From Streptosporangium sp040640155 (GTDB taxonomy: Bacteria > Actinomycetota > Actinomycetes > Streptosporangiales > Streptosporangiaceae): a stretch of 64,000 bases of DNA. The DNA lies in NCBI RefSeq assembly GCF_040640155.1, contig NZ_JBFABE010000003.1, positions 62,001-126,000 on the forward strand, written 5' to 3'. Position numbers and translations under genes: made by a program. Position 1 is the first letter of the stretch; each line of letters starts with the position of its first letter. Positions 8,807 to 17,048 of this stretch are shown here, in pieces. The notes beneath the pieces were generated by a model. That model had not been told where the DNA came from, did not search any database, and saw only the letters and a program-made list of their open reading frames with translations.

Positions 8807-9811
8807 TCAGGTGCTGGCGCGTACGGTGAGCCTGGGCTGGAGCAGGGTCCCGTCCGGGACGGCCCGACCCTCCAGCTTCTCCATCAGCAGCCGGACCGCC
8901 TGGTGGCCCACCTCCTCGGCGGGGATCAGCACCGAGGTCAGCGGCGGGCTGGAGCGTTCCGCTATGTCGTCCGGGCAGATCGCCACCACCGCGATGTCGT
9001 CGGGTACCCTCCTGCCGCTCTGGCGCAGTGCCCCGAGCACGTGGTTGACCGCGGCCTCGTTGTGCACGACCAATCCGGACAGGCCCGGCCGGGCGTCCAG
9101 CAGGTCGCCGATCGCGGCACAGACCCGGTCGAAGTCCTCCTCGCACGGCAGGGCCACGCCGGTCAGCCCGGTCTCGGCCACGGCCACGGCGAACCCCTCG
9201 CGGGTGCGGCGGGCGAAGCCGGTGCCCCGCTCGTAGACGACCGAGGGGGCGCCGAGCAGCGCGATCTCCCGGTGCCCGCGCTCGGCCAGGTGCTCCACGC
9301 AGAGCGTCCCCGCCCGCGCGAAGTCGAGGTCCACGCAGGTCAGTCCCGCCGAGTCGGCGGGAAAACCGATCAGCACGCTGGGCTCGGCCAGGTCCTTCAG
9401 CAGCGGCACCCGGCTGTCGTGGAGTTCCACGTCCATCAGGACCAGCCCGTCCACCAGGGCGCTCGCCGCCGCCCTGCGCAGGCCGTCCGAGCCCTCGTCG
9501 GCGGTCAGCAGCAGCACGTCGTGGTCGTAGCGGCGGGCCTCGGTGACCACCGAGGTGGCGAACTGCATGAGCACCGGGACGTGCATCCCCACCCGCAGCG
9601 GCAGCACCAGGGCGATGACGTTGGAGCGCCTGCTGGCCAGCGCCCGCGCCCCGGCGTTGGGGTGGTAGCCCAGCGTCCGGACACTGTCGAGCACCCGGCG
9701 CCGGGTGTCGGCCGAGATCGCGCGCTTCCCGCTGAGCACGTACGAGACCGTGCTCACCGCCACCCCCGCGTGCCGGGCCACCTCGCTGATGGTCACCGCC
9801 CGCTCGCTCAC
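8807..9811 (-). CDS. LacI family transcriptional regulator
   Basis: A 334-residue LacI/GalR repressor. The N-terminal helix-turn-helix (VTISEVARHAGVAVSTVSYVL, about residues 6-26) is followed by the hinge helix region (NAGARALASRRSN) and a periplasmic-binding-protein-like effector domain. The GTG start overlaps the stop of the upstream GH3 gene by four bases (GTGA), so the repressor is translationally coupled to the enzyme and expressed from the same promoter. Two copies of a TCGAAGCGCTTCGA palindrome, a typical LacI-family operator shape with central CG, lie upstream of the GH3 gene and are the obvious candidates for autoregulation. The effector is presumably a sugar or oligosaccharide released by, or used by, the GH3 enzyme; this is inference. 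Confidence 0.92.
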   Translation of the reverse strand: MSERAVTISEVARHAGVAVSTVSYVLSGKRAISADTRRRVLDSVRTLGYHPNAGARALASRRSNVIALVLPLRVGMHVPVLMQFATSVVTEARRYDHDVLLLTADEGSDGLRRAAASALVDGLVLMDVELHDSRVPLLKDLAEPSVLIGFPADSAGLTCVDLDFARAGTLCVEHLAERGHREIALLGAPSVVYERGTGFARRTREGFAVAVAETGLTGVALPCEEDFDRVCAAIGDLLDARPGLSGLVVHNEAAVNHVLGALRQSGRRVPDDIAVVAICPDDIAERSSPPLTSVLIPAEEVGHQAVRLLMEKLEGRAVPDGTLLQPRLTVRAST

Positions 9812-12702
9812 GTGGCCTCGCCGAGGCTGAGCGTGGCCACGGTGATCCCGGCGTTCTCGAACACCAGATAAAGATCGTGGACTCCCCGTGCCTCCGCAAG
9901 CCCGCCGCGCACCTCGGTGAGGTCGTAGCGGCCCGCCCGGGGGACGGGGAGGTCGCCGACGACGGGCCCGTAGAGGGGGTCGTCCAGGCGCAGGGTGATC
10001 ACACCGCCCTCGACGCTGGTGGCCCGGACCGAGCAGGAGGCGGCCCCGGCGCCCAGGTCGACCGAGCGGAACACGATCCAGGCCCCCTCGGTGCCGGAGC
10101 GCACCGCGTCGCCGGAGACGCGGGAGGCGTCCACGAACGAGACCGAGTCGTACTCGTCGTGGTCCACGGCCGGGATCGGGCCGGCGAAGGCGTCGCGCGG
10201 GCCGATGGTCTCGCCGTCGACGTGGAAGGACGCGCAGAGCCGGATGTCACGCGCGGAACGGCCGATCATGATCTTGTGGGGGGCGTCCTCGACGACGAAC
10301 CGGTTCCCGACGACGTCCCAGAAGGCCAGCTCCCGCACGTCGAGGTCCCACTCGATCCGGGTGCTCCGGCCGGGGTCGAGCCGTACCTTGACGAAGCCGC
10401 GCAGCCGCCGCAGCGCCTGCTTGACCCGGGAGCGCCGCTGGCGGGTGTAGATCTGCACGACCTCCACGCCGGGACGGGAGCCGGTGTTGGCGACGGTGGC
10501 CGAGGCGACGAGCCGTCCGCCGGCGACCTCGACCCGCAGGTCGGAGTAGTCGAAGTCGGTGTAGCTCAGGCCGTGGCCGAAGGGGTAGAGCGGGGTGCCG
10601 CGGAAGTACTGGTAGGTCGCGTCCGAGGCGATGATGTCGTAGTCGAGCAGGTCGGGCAGCTCGCACGCCGAGCGGTACCAGGTCTGGGTGAGCCGCCCCT
10701 CGGGGTCGGCGTCGCCGAACAGCACCTCGGCCAGCGCGTGCCCGTACTCCTGGCCGCCGTGGGATGACCAGAGCACCGCGGGCGGGTCGTCGCCCTCCCA
10801 GGTGACCGGGTAGCCGCTGCTGATCACCATCACGGTCCTGGGGTTGGCCTCGGTGACGGCCCTGACCACGGCCTGCTGCGCGGCGGGCAGTTCCAGGTCG
10901 AGGCGGTCCTCGGTCTCCCTGCCGTTGACCAGCGGGTGGTCGCCGACGACCACCACGGCCACGTCCGCGGTCGCGGCGAGCGCGGCGGCGGCCTCGGCCC
11001 CGCTGACCACGGTCTCCAGGGTGAGCCAGACGGCGGCGTCGGCGTCGTCGGCCAGGCGGAAGCGGGCACCACCCGGACCACCGCCCGGACCACCGGTCAG
11101 GCCCGCGCCGCCGCCCGGGTGACCGTCCAGGCGCATGTCCGGGCCGCCGTCCGGAGCACCGCCCGGACCGCCCTGGCCCTCCGGGCCGGCGTCCAGGGTG
11201 AGGTAGCGGCCGGTGGAGATGTGCCGGAACGCCACGGTGCCGCGCGGGCGGTCCTCGGTACGGAAGGTCTGGCGCACCTCCCAGCCGTTGGGACCGGGCT
11301 GGTCGTTGACCAGCACACCGTCGTCGTCGATCGACAGGTGGCGTCCGGTCGTCACCGACCGCAGGGCGTAGCTGCCGCCGCCCCAGTCGAACAGGTCGAA
11401 CAGGTCGGGCTCGGCGGCGACGCCGAGCGGCCCGCCGTCGGGGTCGGCCACGACGTGGCCGCCGTCCACCGAGATCGTGATCCTGTCCACGGCCTCGCAG
11501 AAGACGGTCTCGCACCGCCCGGCCAGCCCGGCGCGGGCGGTGACCGCGTACGGGAGCGTCCCGGAGTACCAGTCCTCCATGAGCGTGTCGCCGAGCTGGC
11601 CGATGACGGCGATCCTGCGCGTCCCGGGCGTCAGCGGCAGCAGGCCGTCGTTGCGCAGCAGCACGATGGAGCGCCGGGCGGCCTCACGGGCCAGCGCCTG
11701 GTGCCCGGGACAGTTGACGACCTCCTCGGTGATGTCGTCGTACGGCGTGGACGGGTCGAACTCGCCCAGCCGGAAGCGGATCGAGAGCGCGTGCCCCACG
11801 GCGGCGTCCACGTCGGCCTCGGTGAGCAGGCCGCGCTCCAGGGCGGCGCGCAGGTGGCCCAGGGTGGCCTCGGGCCGGTCGTCGTCCTGGGTGAAGCTGT
11901 CCAGCCCGGCCTTGACCGCGTGGGCGTACGCCTCGGGAAGGTCGTCGTGGTAGGCCTGCAGGCCGGTGAGGTTGGCGGGCGCGTAGGCGTCGCTGACCAC
12001 CAGGATGTCGTCGGGCGCCCAGGCCCGCAGCACCTGGGCGATCAGCGGGCTGAGGTGGGCGGGGCGGCCGTTGACCAGGTTGTAGGAGGGCATCACGGCG
12101 ACCGCGGCGCCGGAGGCCAGCGCCGGGCGGTAGGCGGGGAGCTCGTACTCGTGCAGCACCCGGGGCGGCAGGTCGCTGGAGGTGACGCAGCGGTCGGTCT
12201 CGTTGTTGTAGCCCAGGAAGTGCTTGAGGGTGGGCGCGGTCCTCAGAATGTTGGGAGCGCTCCCACGAAGGCCGGAGGCGTACGCCTCCCCCATGACGCC
12301 GGTCAGCCAGGGGTCCTCGGAGTAGCCCTCCTCGTTGCGCCCCCAGCGCGGGTCGCGCAGCGGGTTGACCACCGGCGCCCAGACGTTGAGACCGGCTCCG
12401 GCCGGGTCCTTGCGATGGAAGGCCACGACCTCGTCGCCGGTGGCCTCGCCGACCCGTCTGACCAGGTCCGGGTCCCAGGTGCTGGCCAGCCCGACCGCCT
12501 GGGGGAACACCGTCGCCGGCCCCAGCCAGGCCAGGCCGTGCAGCGCCTCGGTGCCGGTACGGAAGGGGGCCATGCCGAGCCGTTCCACCGGCGGCTGGTA
12601 CTGGTGCAGCAGCGCGACCTTCTCCGCCAGGGTCAGCCGGTCCCGCAGGTCGGCGATGCGCGCGGCGAGCGGAAGCTCGGGGTCACGGAACGGTTCGGTC
12701 AT
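9808..12702 (-). CDS. Cytosolic GH3 beta-glycosidase with inserted trefoil-like and C-terminal CBM6-like regions
   Basis: A 964-residue glycoside hydrolase family 3 enzyme, expected to release beta-linked glucose or xylose from the non-reducing end of imported oligosaccharides. It has no signal peptide, so it acts in the cytosol. The N-terminal barrel contains RDPRWGRNEEGYSEDP, KHFLGYNN and the nucleophile in VVSDAYAP (Asp238). A segment near residues 400-500 (YALRSVTTGRHLSI and HISTGRYLTLD) looks like a beta-trefoil/fascin-type insert, and the last 120 residues (DEYDSVSFVD to DLYLVFENAG) resemble a CBM6-type beta-sandwich. A fibronectin-like domain precedes it (GHGLSYTDFDY and later). AGAGGG upstream of ATG 12702 fits a start. 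The LacI gene overlaps its end. A secreted paralogue with the same layout is at 23.3-26.3 kb. Beta-glucosidase versus beta-xylosidase is not resolved. Confidence 0.9.
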   Translation of the reverse strand: MTEPFRDPELPLAARIADLRDRLTLAEKVALLHQYQPPVERLGMAPFRTGTEALHGLAWLGPATVFPQAVGLASTWDPDLVRRVGEATGDEVVAFHRKDPAGAGLNVWAPVVNPLRDPRWGRNEEGYSEDPWLTGVMGEAYASGLRGSAPNILRTAPTLKHFLGYNNETDRCVTSSDLPPRVLHEYELPAYRPALASGAAVAVMPSYNLVNGRPAHLSPLIAQVLRAWAPDDILVVSDAYAPANLTGLQAYHDDLPEAYAHAVKAGLDSFTQDDDRPEATLGHLRAALERGLLTEADVDAAVGHALSIRFRLGEFDPSTPYDDITEEVVNCPGHQALAREAARRSIVLLRNDGLLPLTPGTRRIAVIGQLGDTLMEDWYSGTLPYAVTARAGLAGRCETVFCEAVDRITISVDGGHVVADPDGGPLGVAAEPDLFDLFDWGGGSYALRSVTTGRHLSIDDDGVLVNDQPGPNGWEVRQTFRTEDRPRGTVAFRHISTGRYLTLDAGPEGQGGPGGAPDGGPDMRLDGHPGGGAGLTGGPGGGPGGARFRLADDADAAVWLTLETVVSGAEAAAALAATADVAVVVVGDHPLVNGRETEDRLDLELPAAQQAVVRAVTEANPRTVMVISSGYPVTWEGDDPPAVLWSSHGGQEYGHALAEVLFGDADPEGRLTQTWYRSACELPDLLDYDIIASDATYQYFRGTPLYPFGHGLSYTDFDYSDLRVEVAGGRLVASATVANTGSRPGVEVVQIYTRQRRSRVKQALRRLRGFVKVRLDPGRSTRIEWDLDVRELAFWDVVGNRFVVEDAPHKIMIGRSARDIRLCASFHVDGETIGPRDAFAGPIPAVDHDEYDSVSFVDASRVSGDAVRSGTEGAWIVFRSVDLGAGAASCSVRATSVEGGVITLRLDDPLYGPVVGDLPVPRAGRYDLTEVRGGLAEARGVHDLYLVFENAGITVATLSLGEAT
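12252..12265. promoter_or_regulatory. Intragenic CebR-type palindrome
   Basis: TGGGAGCGCTCCCA is a perfect 14-bp palindrome inside the GH3 coding region, about 440 bases after its start. It equals the consensus operator described for the Streptomyces cellulose/cello-oligosaccharide repressor CebR. Function here is inferred. Confidence 0.55.
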
Positions 12703-12724
12703 GGGGGACCATCCCTCTGAGAGT

Positions 12725-12778
12725 GTCGAAGCGCTTCGACGATCCTGCGCGGAGACCGTCTCTGTCGAAGCGCTTCGA
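12725..12778. promoter_or_regulatory. Tandem LacI-family operators upstream of GH3-lacI
   Basis: The palindrome TCGAAGCGCTTCGA occurs at 12726-12739 (extended by one matching pair to 12725-12740) and again at 12765-12778, with centres 39 bases apart. The first centre is about 30 bases upstream of the GH3 ATG. Both copies are probable binding sites of the LacI regulator encoded by the second gene of the operon. Confidence 0.75.
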
Positions 12779-12883
12779 TGATCGGTCCGGGAAAACTCCG
12801 GACGTCACCGCGCGTTTCCCTGTCCGTTACGCGCGTGTTTCGAACGGAGCTTCCCTGAAGGGTGCCTTCCCGTGAGCGCCGGG

Positions 12884-14089
12884 TCAAGAGATCCGGGGCA
12901 AACGTCCCGAATCAACCGAGTCGAGGACCCGGGCGGCGCCTCCCAGCGCGGCGGCGCCGTAGCCGAGCGTGGAGGCCACCACCCGGCAGCCCCCGGCCTC
13001 GGGAGCGATCGTGCGGCCCCTGGTCTCGTCCTCGACCGCGGACAGCAGCCATGGGGCGAGCGGCACGTAGTAGCCGCCCAGGATGACCACCTCGGGGTTG
13101 ATCAGGTTGGCCAGCACGGCCACGCCCTTGCCCAGGTTGTGCCCGACCGAGGCGAGCACGGCGAGCGTGCGGGGGTCGCCCGCGCCGGCCAGCCGGACCA
13201 CCTCGTCGAGCTCGACCTCGACCTCGGCGGGCGAGAGCGCGGCGTGCTCCAGCACGGCGCCGATCCCGGCGACGGCCTCCAGGCAGCCCAGGCGCCCGCA
13301 GCGGCACTCGGCGCCGAACGGGTCGAGCTGGATGTGGCCGATCTCCCCGCCGTAGCCCTGACCGCCACGGCGCAGCCGGCCGTCGAGGATGATCCCGGCG
13401 CCGACCCCGATCTCACCGGTGAGGTAGACGAGGTTGGCCGTCCCGGCGTGCGGCCCGAAGCGGTGCTCGGCCAGCGCGGCGAGGTTGGCGTCGTTGTCGA
13501 CCTGGACGGGGAAACCCGGGTCGCGCAGGGCCTTGGTGAGGTCGCCGCACAGGTCGGCGTCGCGCCAGCCGAGGTTGGGCGCGATGCGCACGCTGCCGTC
13601 GACGCCGACCAGGCCGGGCACGCCGACGGTCAGCCCGAGGACCTGACGCTCCTGTTGGGCCATGCGGCCCACCACCCGGCGGACGATCCCGGCCACGGTG
13701 GCCATGGCCTGCCCGGCCGTGCCGGCGGCGCCGGGGAAGGACCGGCGCCACGACAGCAGCCGCTCCCCCGACAGGTCGACCGCGACCGCGGTGACGTAGT
13801 CGACATTGACCTCGATGCCGATCGCCGCGTACGGCGAGCCGTCGAGCACGAGCATCGTGGCGGGGCGGCCGACCCGGTTCTCGGTCAGGCCGGTCTCCCG
13901 GACCAGGCGGCGGTCGATCAGGTCGGCGACCAGGCTGGAGACGGTCGCCTTGTTCAGACCGGTGGAGGCCGCGATGTCGGCCCGCGAGCACGGCGCGTTC
14001 CCGCGGACGAACCTCAGCACCACGGCGAGGTTGGTGGCCCGCACGTCGGCGAAGTCGGCGGGACGCGGGTCGGTGGTTGATGTGATCAA
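12884..14089 (-). CDS. ROK family transcriptional repressor (XylR/NagC type)
   Basis: A 401-residue ROK repressor. The N-terminal winged helix (NAPCSRADIAASTGLNKATVSSLVADLI, about 31-58) binds DNA. The C-terminal ROK fold has VDNDAN (197-202), TGEIGVGAGI (224-233) and the zinc site GHIQLDPFGAECRCGRLGCLE, with His252, Cys262, Cys264 and Cys269. The assigned start is TTG at 14089; a GTG further in (V16) is the alternative. It is divergent from the binding-protein operon, and the intergenic region contains a sequence resembling the Bacillus XylR operator; related sequences lie in the GH31/GH42 intergenic region. It is therefore the likely regulator of both sugar-uptake operons, with a sugar such as xylose or glucose as plausible inducer (inference). 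Confidence 0.92.
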   Translation of the reverse strand: MITSTTDPRPADFADVRATNLAVVLRFVRGNAPCSRADIAASTGLNKATVSSLVADLIDRRLVRETGLTENRVGRPATMLVLDGSPYAAIGIEVNVDYVTAVAVDLSGERLLSWRRSFPGAAGTAGQAMATVAGIVRRVVGRMAQQERQVLGLTVGVPGLVGVDGSVRIAPNLGWRDADLCGDLTKALRDPGFPVQVDNDANLAALAEHRFGPHAGTANLVYLTGEIGVGAGIILDGRLRRGGQGYGGEIGHIQLDPFGAECRCGRLGCLEAVAGIGAVLEHAALSPAEVEVELDEVVRLAGAGDPRTLAVLASVGHNLGKGVAVLANLINPEVVILGGYYVPLAPWLLSAVEDETRGRTIAPEAGGCRVVASTLGYGAAALGGAARVLDSVDSGRLPRIS

Positions 14090-14335
14090 GGTGAATCCCG
14101 CTCCCGCTCGGCCAGGCTGGCCCCATCATGCCCCATCGTTCACCAATCTGTGATCGCCTCCCACCGGCCCGCGATCGGCGGTCCCTTGTGGCGACGGCCA
14201 CCCTCGACTAATTTGTTTGGTCAACAGACGAACTAATTCTACCCCGGACACATCCCGTACGACACCCCCGGATCTCCTCGGACCCGGTCCGTACGACACC
14301 CGCGATCCACCCCGGAACAACGAAGGGAGCGCCCC
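14090..14335. promoter_or_regulatory. Divergent control region between ROK gene and ABC operon
   Basis: It holds the ROK-type operator at 14208-14238 (see separate entry) and two copies of CCGTACGACACCC at 14255-14267 and 14289-14301, 34 bases apart, of unknown role. A CTAATT at 14208-14213 could be the -10 for the binding-protein gene, with TTGTGG 16 bases upstream. Confidence 0.5.
14208..14238. promoter_or_regulatory. Putative ROK/XylR-type operator
   Basis: The left half TAATTTGTTTGG and the right half GACGAACTAATT form an imperfect inverted repeat around GTCAA. It resembles the known ROK-family XylR operator pattern TTAGTTTGTTTG plus inverted half. Comparable half-sites recur at 31851-31884 and 31917-31941. 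Confidence 0.65.
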
Positions 14336-16033
14336 GTGAAGGATCTTCCCAAGGGCGCCGTGACCAGCCGCCGCGGATTCCTCGGCCTGGTGGGCCTCAC
14401 CGCCGCGATGACCGCCGGCGGCGGACTGCTCGGCGCGTGCTCGGCACCGGCGGGCCCCCGGCCCGGCGCCGGAGGCGGGGCGAAGGCCGCGGCGGCGGAC
14501 AAGCTGACGACCCTCACGCCCACCTACACCGCCTTCCCCGGCGTCAAGCCCGACCTGCCCGGCACGGTCTCCACGCTGCCCGGCGTCCCCGACGTCAGCG
14601 GCGGCTTCACCTCCTACCCGGCCCAGCCCACCGCCGCCCTCACCCAGAAGGCGGGCAAGGGCGGCACGTACAAGGCCATGACCCCGCTGTGGGGCCCGCC
14701 GCCGCCCGGCCTGGCCGACAACTCCTACTTCCAGGCGGTCAACGCCGACATCGGCTCCACCGTGGAGTTCCAGATCACCGACGGCACCGTCTACGCCGAC
14801 AAGGCGATCGCCCGCCTGGCCTCCGGCGACATCCCCGACATCATGGTCATCCCGAGCTGGGAGATCGACAAGATGGCGGACTTCAACACCGCCGTCGACA
14901 AGGCGTTCGAGGACCTCACCCCCTACCTGCAGGGCGACAAGGTCAAGCCGTACACGCTGCTGGCCAACCTGCCCACGGCCGCCTGGCAGTGGTCGGTGTG
15001 GAACGACAAGCTGATGGCGGTGCCGTTCCCGACCGAGCCGTACCCGTTCGCTCTGCTCTACCGCAAGGACATCTTCGAGGACAAAGGCTGGAGCGCCAAC
15101 CCCAAGTCCGCCGACGAGCTGTTCGAGCTGGGCAAGGAGATCACCGACGCCAAGGCCAAGCGCTGGGCGTTCGGCAGCATCCACGAGATGATGTGGCCGA
15201 CCTTCCGCATCCCCAACGAATGGCGCTACGAGGGCGGCAAGCTCGTGCACAAGTACGAGACGCCCGAGTACGAGCTGATGCTGGAGTTCATGCAGAAGGT
15301 CTTCAAGGCCGGGCTGGTCCACCCCAGCGTCGTCAGTAGCAAGGGCGCCAACGAGAAGGACCTGATCGGGGCCGGGCAGATCCTCGTCTACCGCGACGGC
15401 CTGGGCGGCTGGAAGGAGCTGCTGCAGCAGCACCGCGCCAAGAACCCCGGCTTCGACATCGGCGCCTTCCCGGTCTTCGCGCACGACGGCGGCAAGCCGA
15501 TGATGTACCACGGCACCGCGGCCGGCATCTTCACCTTCGTCAAGAAGGGCCTGCCCAAGGAGAAGGTGGAGGAGATCCTCTCCGTCCTCAACTGGTGCGC
15601 GGCACCGTACGGCACCAAGGAGTACGAGCTGGCCAACTTCGGCGTGGAGGGCAAGCACTTCACCCGCGACGACAAGAACGTGCCGCAGTCGACCGATCTC
15701 GGCCGCAAGGAGGTCGCCTACACCTACGGCTTCCTCGGCGGGCGCCCGCTGTACGTGGACTGGATCTGGCCGGACGCGGTCAAGGCCAACGTCGAGTGGC
15801 AGAACGCGTCCTTCCCCTTCCTGGAGAAGAACCCCTTCGACGGGATCAGGATCCAGCGGCCGTCGAAGTACTCGGGCCTGCAGGTGCCCACCGAGGACAA
15901 GTTCACCGACATCATGCGCGGACGGCGCCCGGTGAGCGACGCCAAGCAGATCGTCGCCGAGTGGCAGCGGGACGGCGGGAACGAGTCCCGCGACTTCTAC
16001 ATGAAGGTCCTGCGGGAAAACGGCCGTGCTTAA
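14336..16033 (+). CDS. Sugar ABC transporter substrate-binding lipoprotein (TAT, LipO/LplA-like)
   Basis: A 565-residue extracellular binding protein delivering an oligosaccharide to the permeases encoded next. The N-terminus has a twin-arginine SRRGFLG motif, a hydrophobic stretch and the lipobox LLGAC, so it is probably folded, exported by TAT and lipidated. Its length fits the long LplA/LipO group of family-1 binding proteins (about 540-570) rather than the usual 420-450. Tryptophan-rich stretches (LPTAAWQWSVWNDK, VDWIWPDAVKANVEW) suit sugar stacking. The GTG start at 14336 follows AAGGGAG at good spacing. The stop overlaps the first permease gene by eight bases. The ROK-type operator upstream suggests sugar-inducible expression. 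The ligand is inferred to be a xyloglucan- or cellulose-derived oligosaccharide from the surrounding glycosidases. Confidence 0.9.
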   Translation: MKDLPKGAVTSRRGFLGLVGLTAAMTAGGGLLGACSAPAGPRPGAGGGAKAAAADKLTTLTPTYTAFPGVKPDLPGTVSTLPGVPDVSGGFTSYPAQPTAALTQKAGKGGTYKAMTPLWGPPPPGLADNSYFQAVNADIGSTVEFQITDGTVYADKAIARLASGDIPDIMVIPSWEIDKMADFNTAVDKAFEDLTPYLQGDKVKPYTLLANLPTAAWQWSVWNDKLMAVPFPTEPYPFALLYRKDIFEDKGWSANPKSADELFELGKEITDAKAKRWAFGSIHEMMWPTFRIPNEWRYEGGKLVHKYETPEYELMLEFMQKVFKAGLVHPSVVSSKGANEKDLIGAGQILVYRDGLGGWKELLQQHRAKNPGFDIGAFPVFAHDGGKPMMYHGTAAGIFTFVKKGLPKEKVEEILSVLNWCAAPYGTKEYELANFGVEGKHFTRDDKNVPQSTDLGRKEVAYTYGFLGGRPLYVDWIWPDAVKANVEWQNASFPFLEKNPFDGIRIQRPSKYSGLQVPTEDKFTDIMRGRRPVSDAKQIVAEWQRDGGNESRDFYMKVLRENGRA

Positions 16034-17048
16034 GGACGACGCGAAGACCGGGCCGGCGGGTGACCTGACCTCACCCGCCGGCACCGGCACCTCCAAGGAT
16101 GTCCGTAAAAGGGGCCCGAGGACAAGACGGACGCGCCCACAACCGCTCCGCTCGCGGCTGAAGCGCGACTGGCAGCTGCTGCTGATGGCGTTCCCCGCGA
16201 TCGGCCTGCTGATCGTGTTCCACTACGTCCCGCTGCTCGGCAACGTGATCGCGTTCCAGGACTACTCGCCGTACGTGGGCGTCGCCGAGAGCCCCTGGGT
16301 GGGGTTCACCAACTTCCAGTGGCTGATGTTCGACGACAGCTTCTGGGACGCGACGCTCAACACCCTGTCGATCACGACCTTCCAGCTGATCTTCTACTTC
16401 CCGGTTCCGATCATGCTGGCCATCCTGCTGGACAGCGTCGTGCGGCCCCGGCTGCGCCTGTTCATCCAGGGCATCGTCTACATGCCGCACTTCTTCTCGT
16501 GGGTGCTGGTGGTCACGCTCTTCCAGCAGATGTTCGGCGGGGCCGGCCTGCTGTCGCAGACACTGCGCGACAACGGCTACGACGGCATCGACCTGATGAC
16601 CAACCCCGACACGTTCATCGCCCTGGTCACGGCGGAGACGATCTGGAAGGACGCCGGCTGGGGGACGATCATCTTCCTGGCCGCGCTGGCCGCCATCAAT
16701 CAGAACCTGTACGAGGCCGCGGCCGTGGACGGCGCGAGCCGCTGGCGGCGCATGTGGCACATCACCCTGCCCGGCCTGCGCCCGGTCATCGTGCTGCTGC
16801 TGATCCTGCGCCTGGGCGAGGCGCTCAACGTCGGCTTCGAGCAGTTCTTCCTGCAGCGCGACGCGGTCGGCCGGGACGCGGCCGAGGTGCTGGACACCTT
16901 CGTGTACTGGCGCACGCTGCTGACCGGCGAGTGGAGCTACGGCGCCGCGGCCGGCCTGGTCAAGGGGCTGGTGGGACTGATCCTGATCCTGGTGGCCAAC
17001 AAGGTCGCCCACCGATTCGGCGAGCAGGGAATCTACAAACGATCATGA
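16026..17048 (+). CDS. Sugar ABC transporter permease (LplB-like)
   Basis: A 340-residue inner-membrane permease with six predicted helices, beginning after a basic N-terminal region (KRGPRTRRTRPQPLRSRLKRDW). The first helix is LLLMAFPAIGLLIVFHYVPLLG. The EAA loop EAAAVDGASRWRRMWHITLPGLRPV, which docks the ATPase, is intact. This is the LplB/UgpA-type partner of the long LplA-like binding proteins. GTG 16026 lies inside the end of the binding-protein gene (eight-base overlap), and its own stop overlaps the next ATG (ATGA), so the three genes are translationally coupled. No ATPase gene is present; a shared MsiK-type ATPase encoded elsewhere is the usual solution in actinomycetes. Confidence 0.92.
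   Translation: MLKDDAKTGPAGDLTSPAGTGTSKDVRKRGPRTRRTRPQPLRSRLKRDWQLLLMAFPAIGLLIVFHYVPLLGNVIAFQDYSPYVGVAESPWVGFTNFQWLMFDDSFWDATLNTLSITTFQLIFYFPVPIMLAILLDSVVRPRLRLFIQGIVYMPHFFSWVLVVTLFQQMFGGAGLLSQTLRDNGYDGIDLMTNPDTFIALVTAETIWKDAGWGTIIFLAALAAINQNLYEAAAVDGASRWRRMWHITLPGLRPVIVLLLILRLGEALNVGFEQFFLQRDAVGRDAAEVLDTFVYWRTLLTGEWSYGAAAGLVKGLVGLILILVANKVAHRFGEQGIYKRS

Noticed and set aside
14126..16096. 656-codon minus-strand frame opposite the TAT binding-protein gene
   Set aside because: Antisense shadow of a well-supported gene; composition typical of GC-driven spurious frames.
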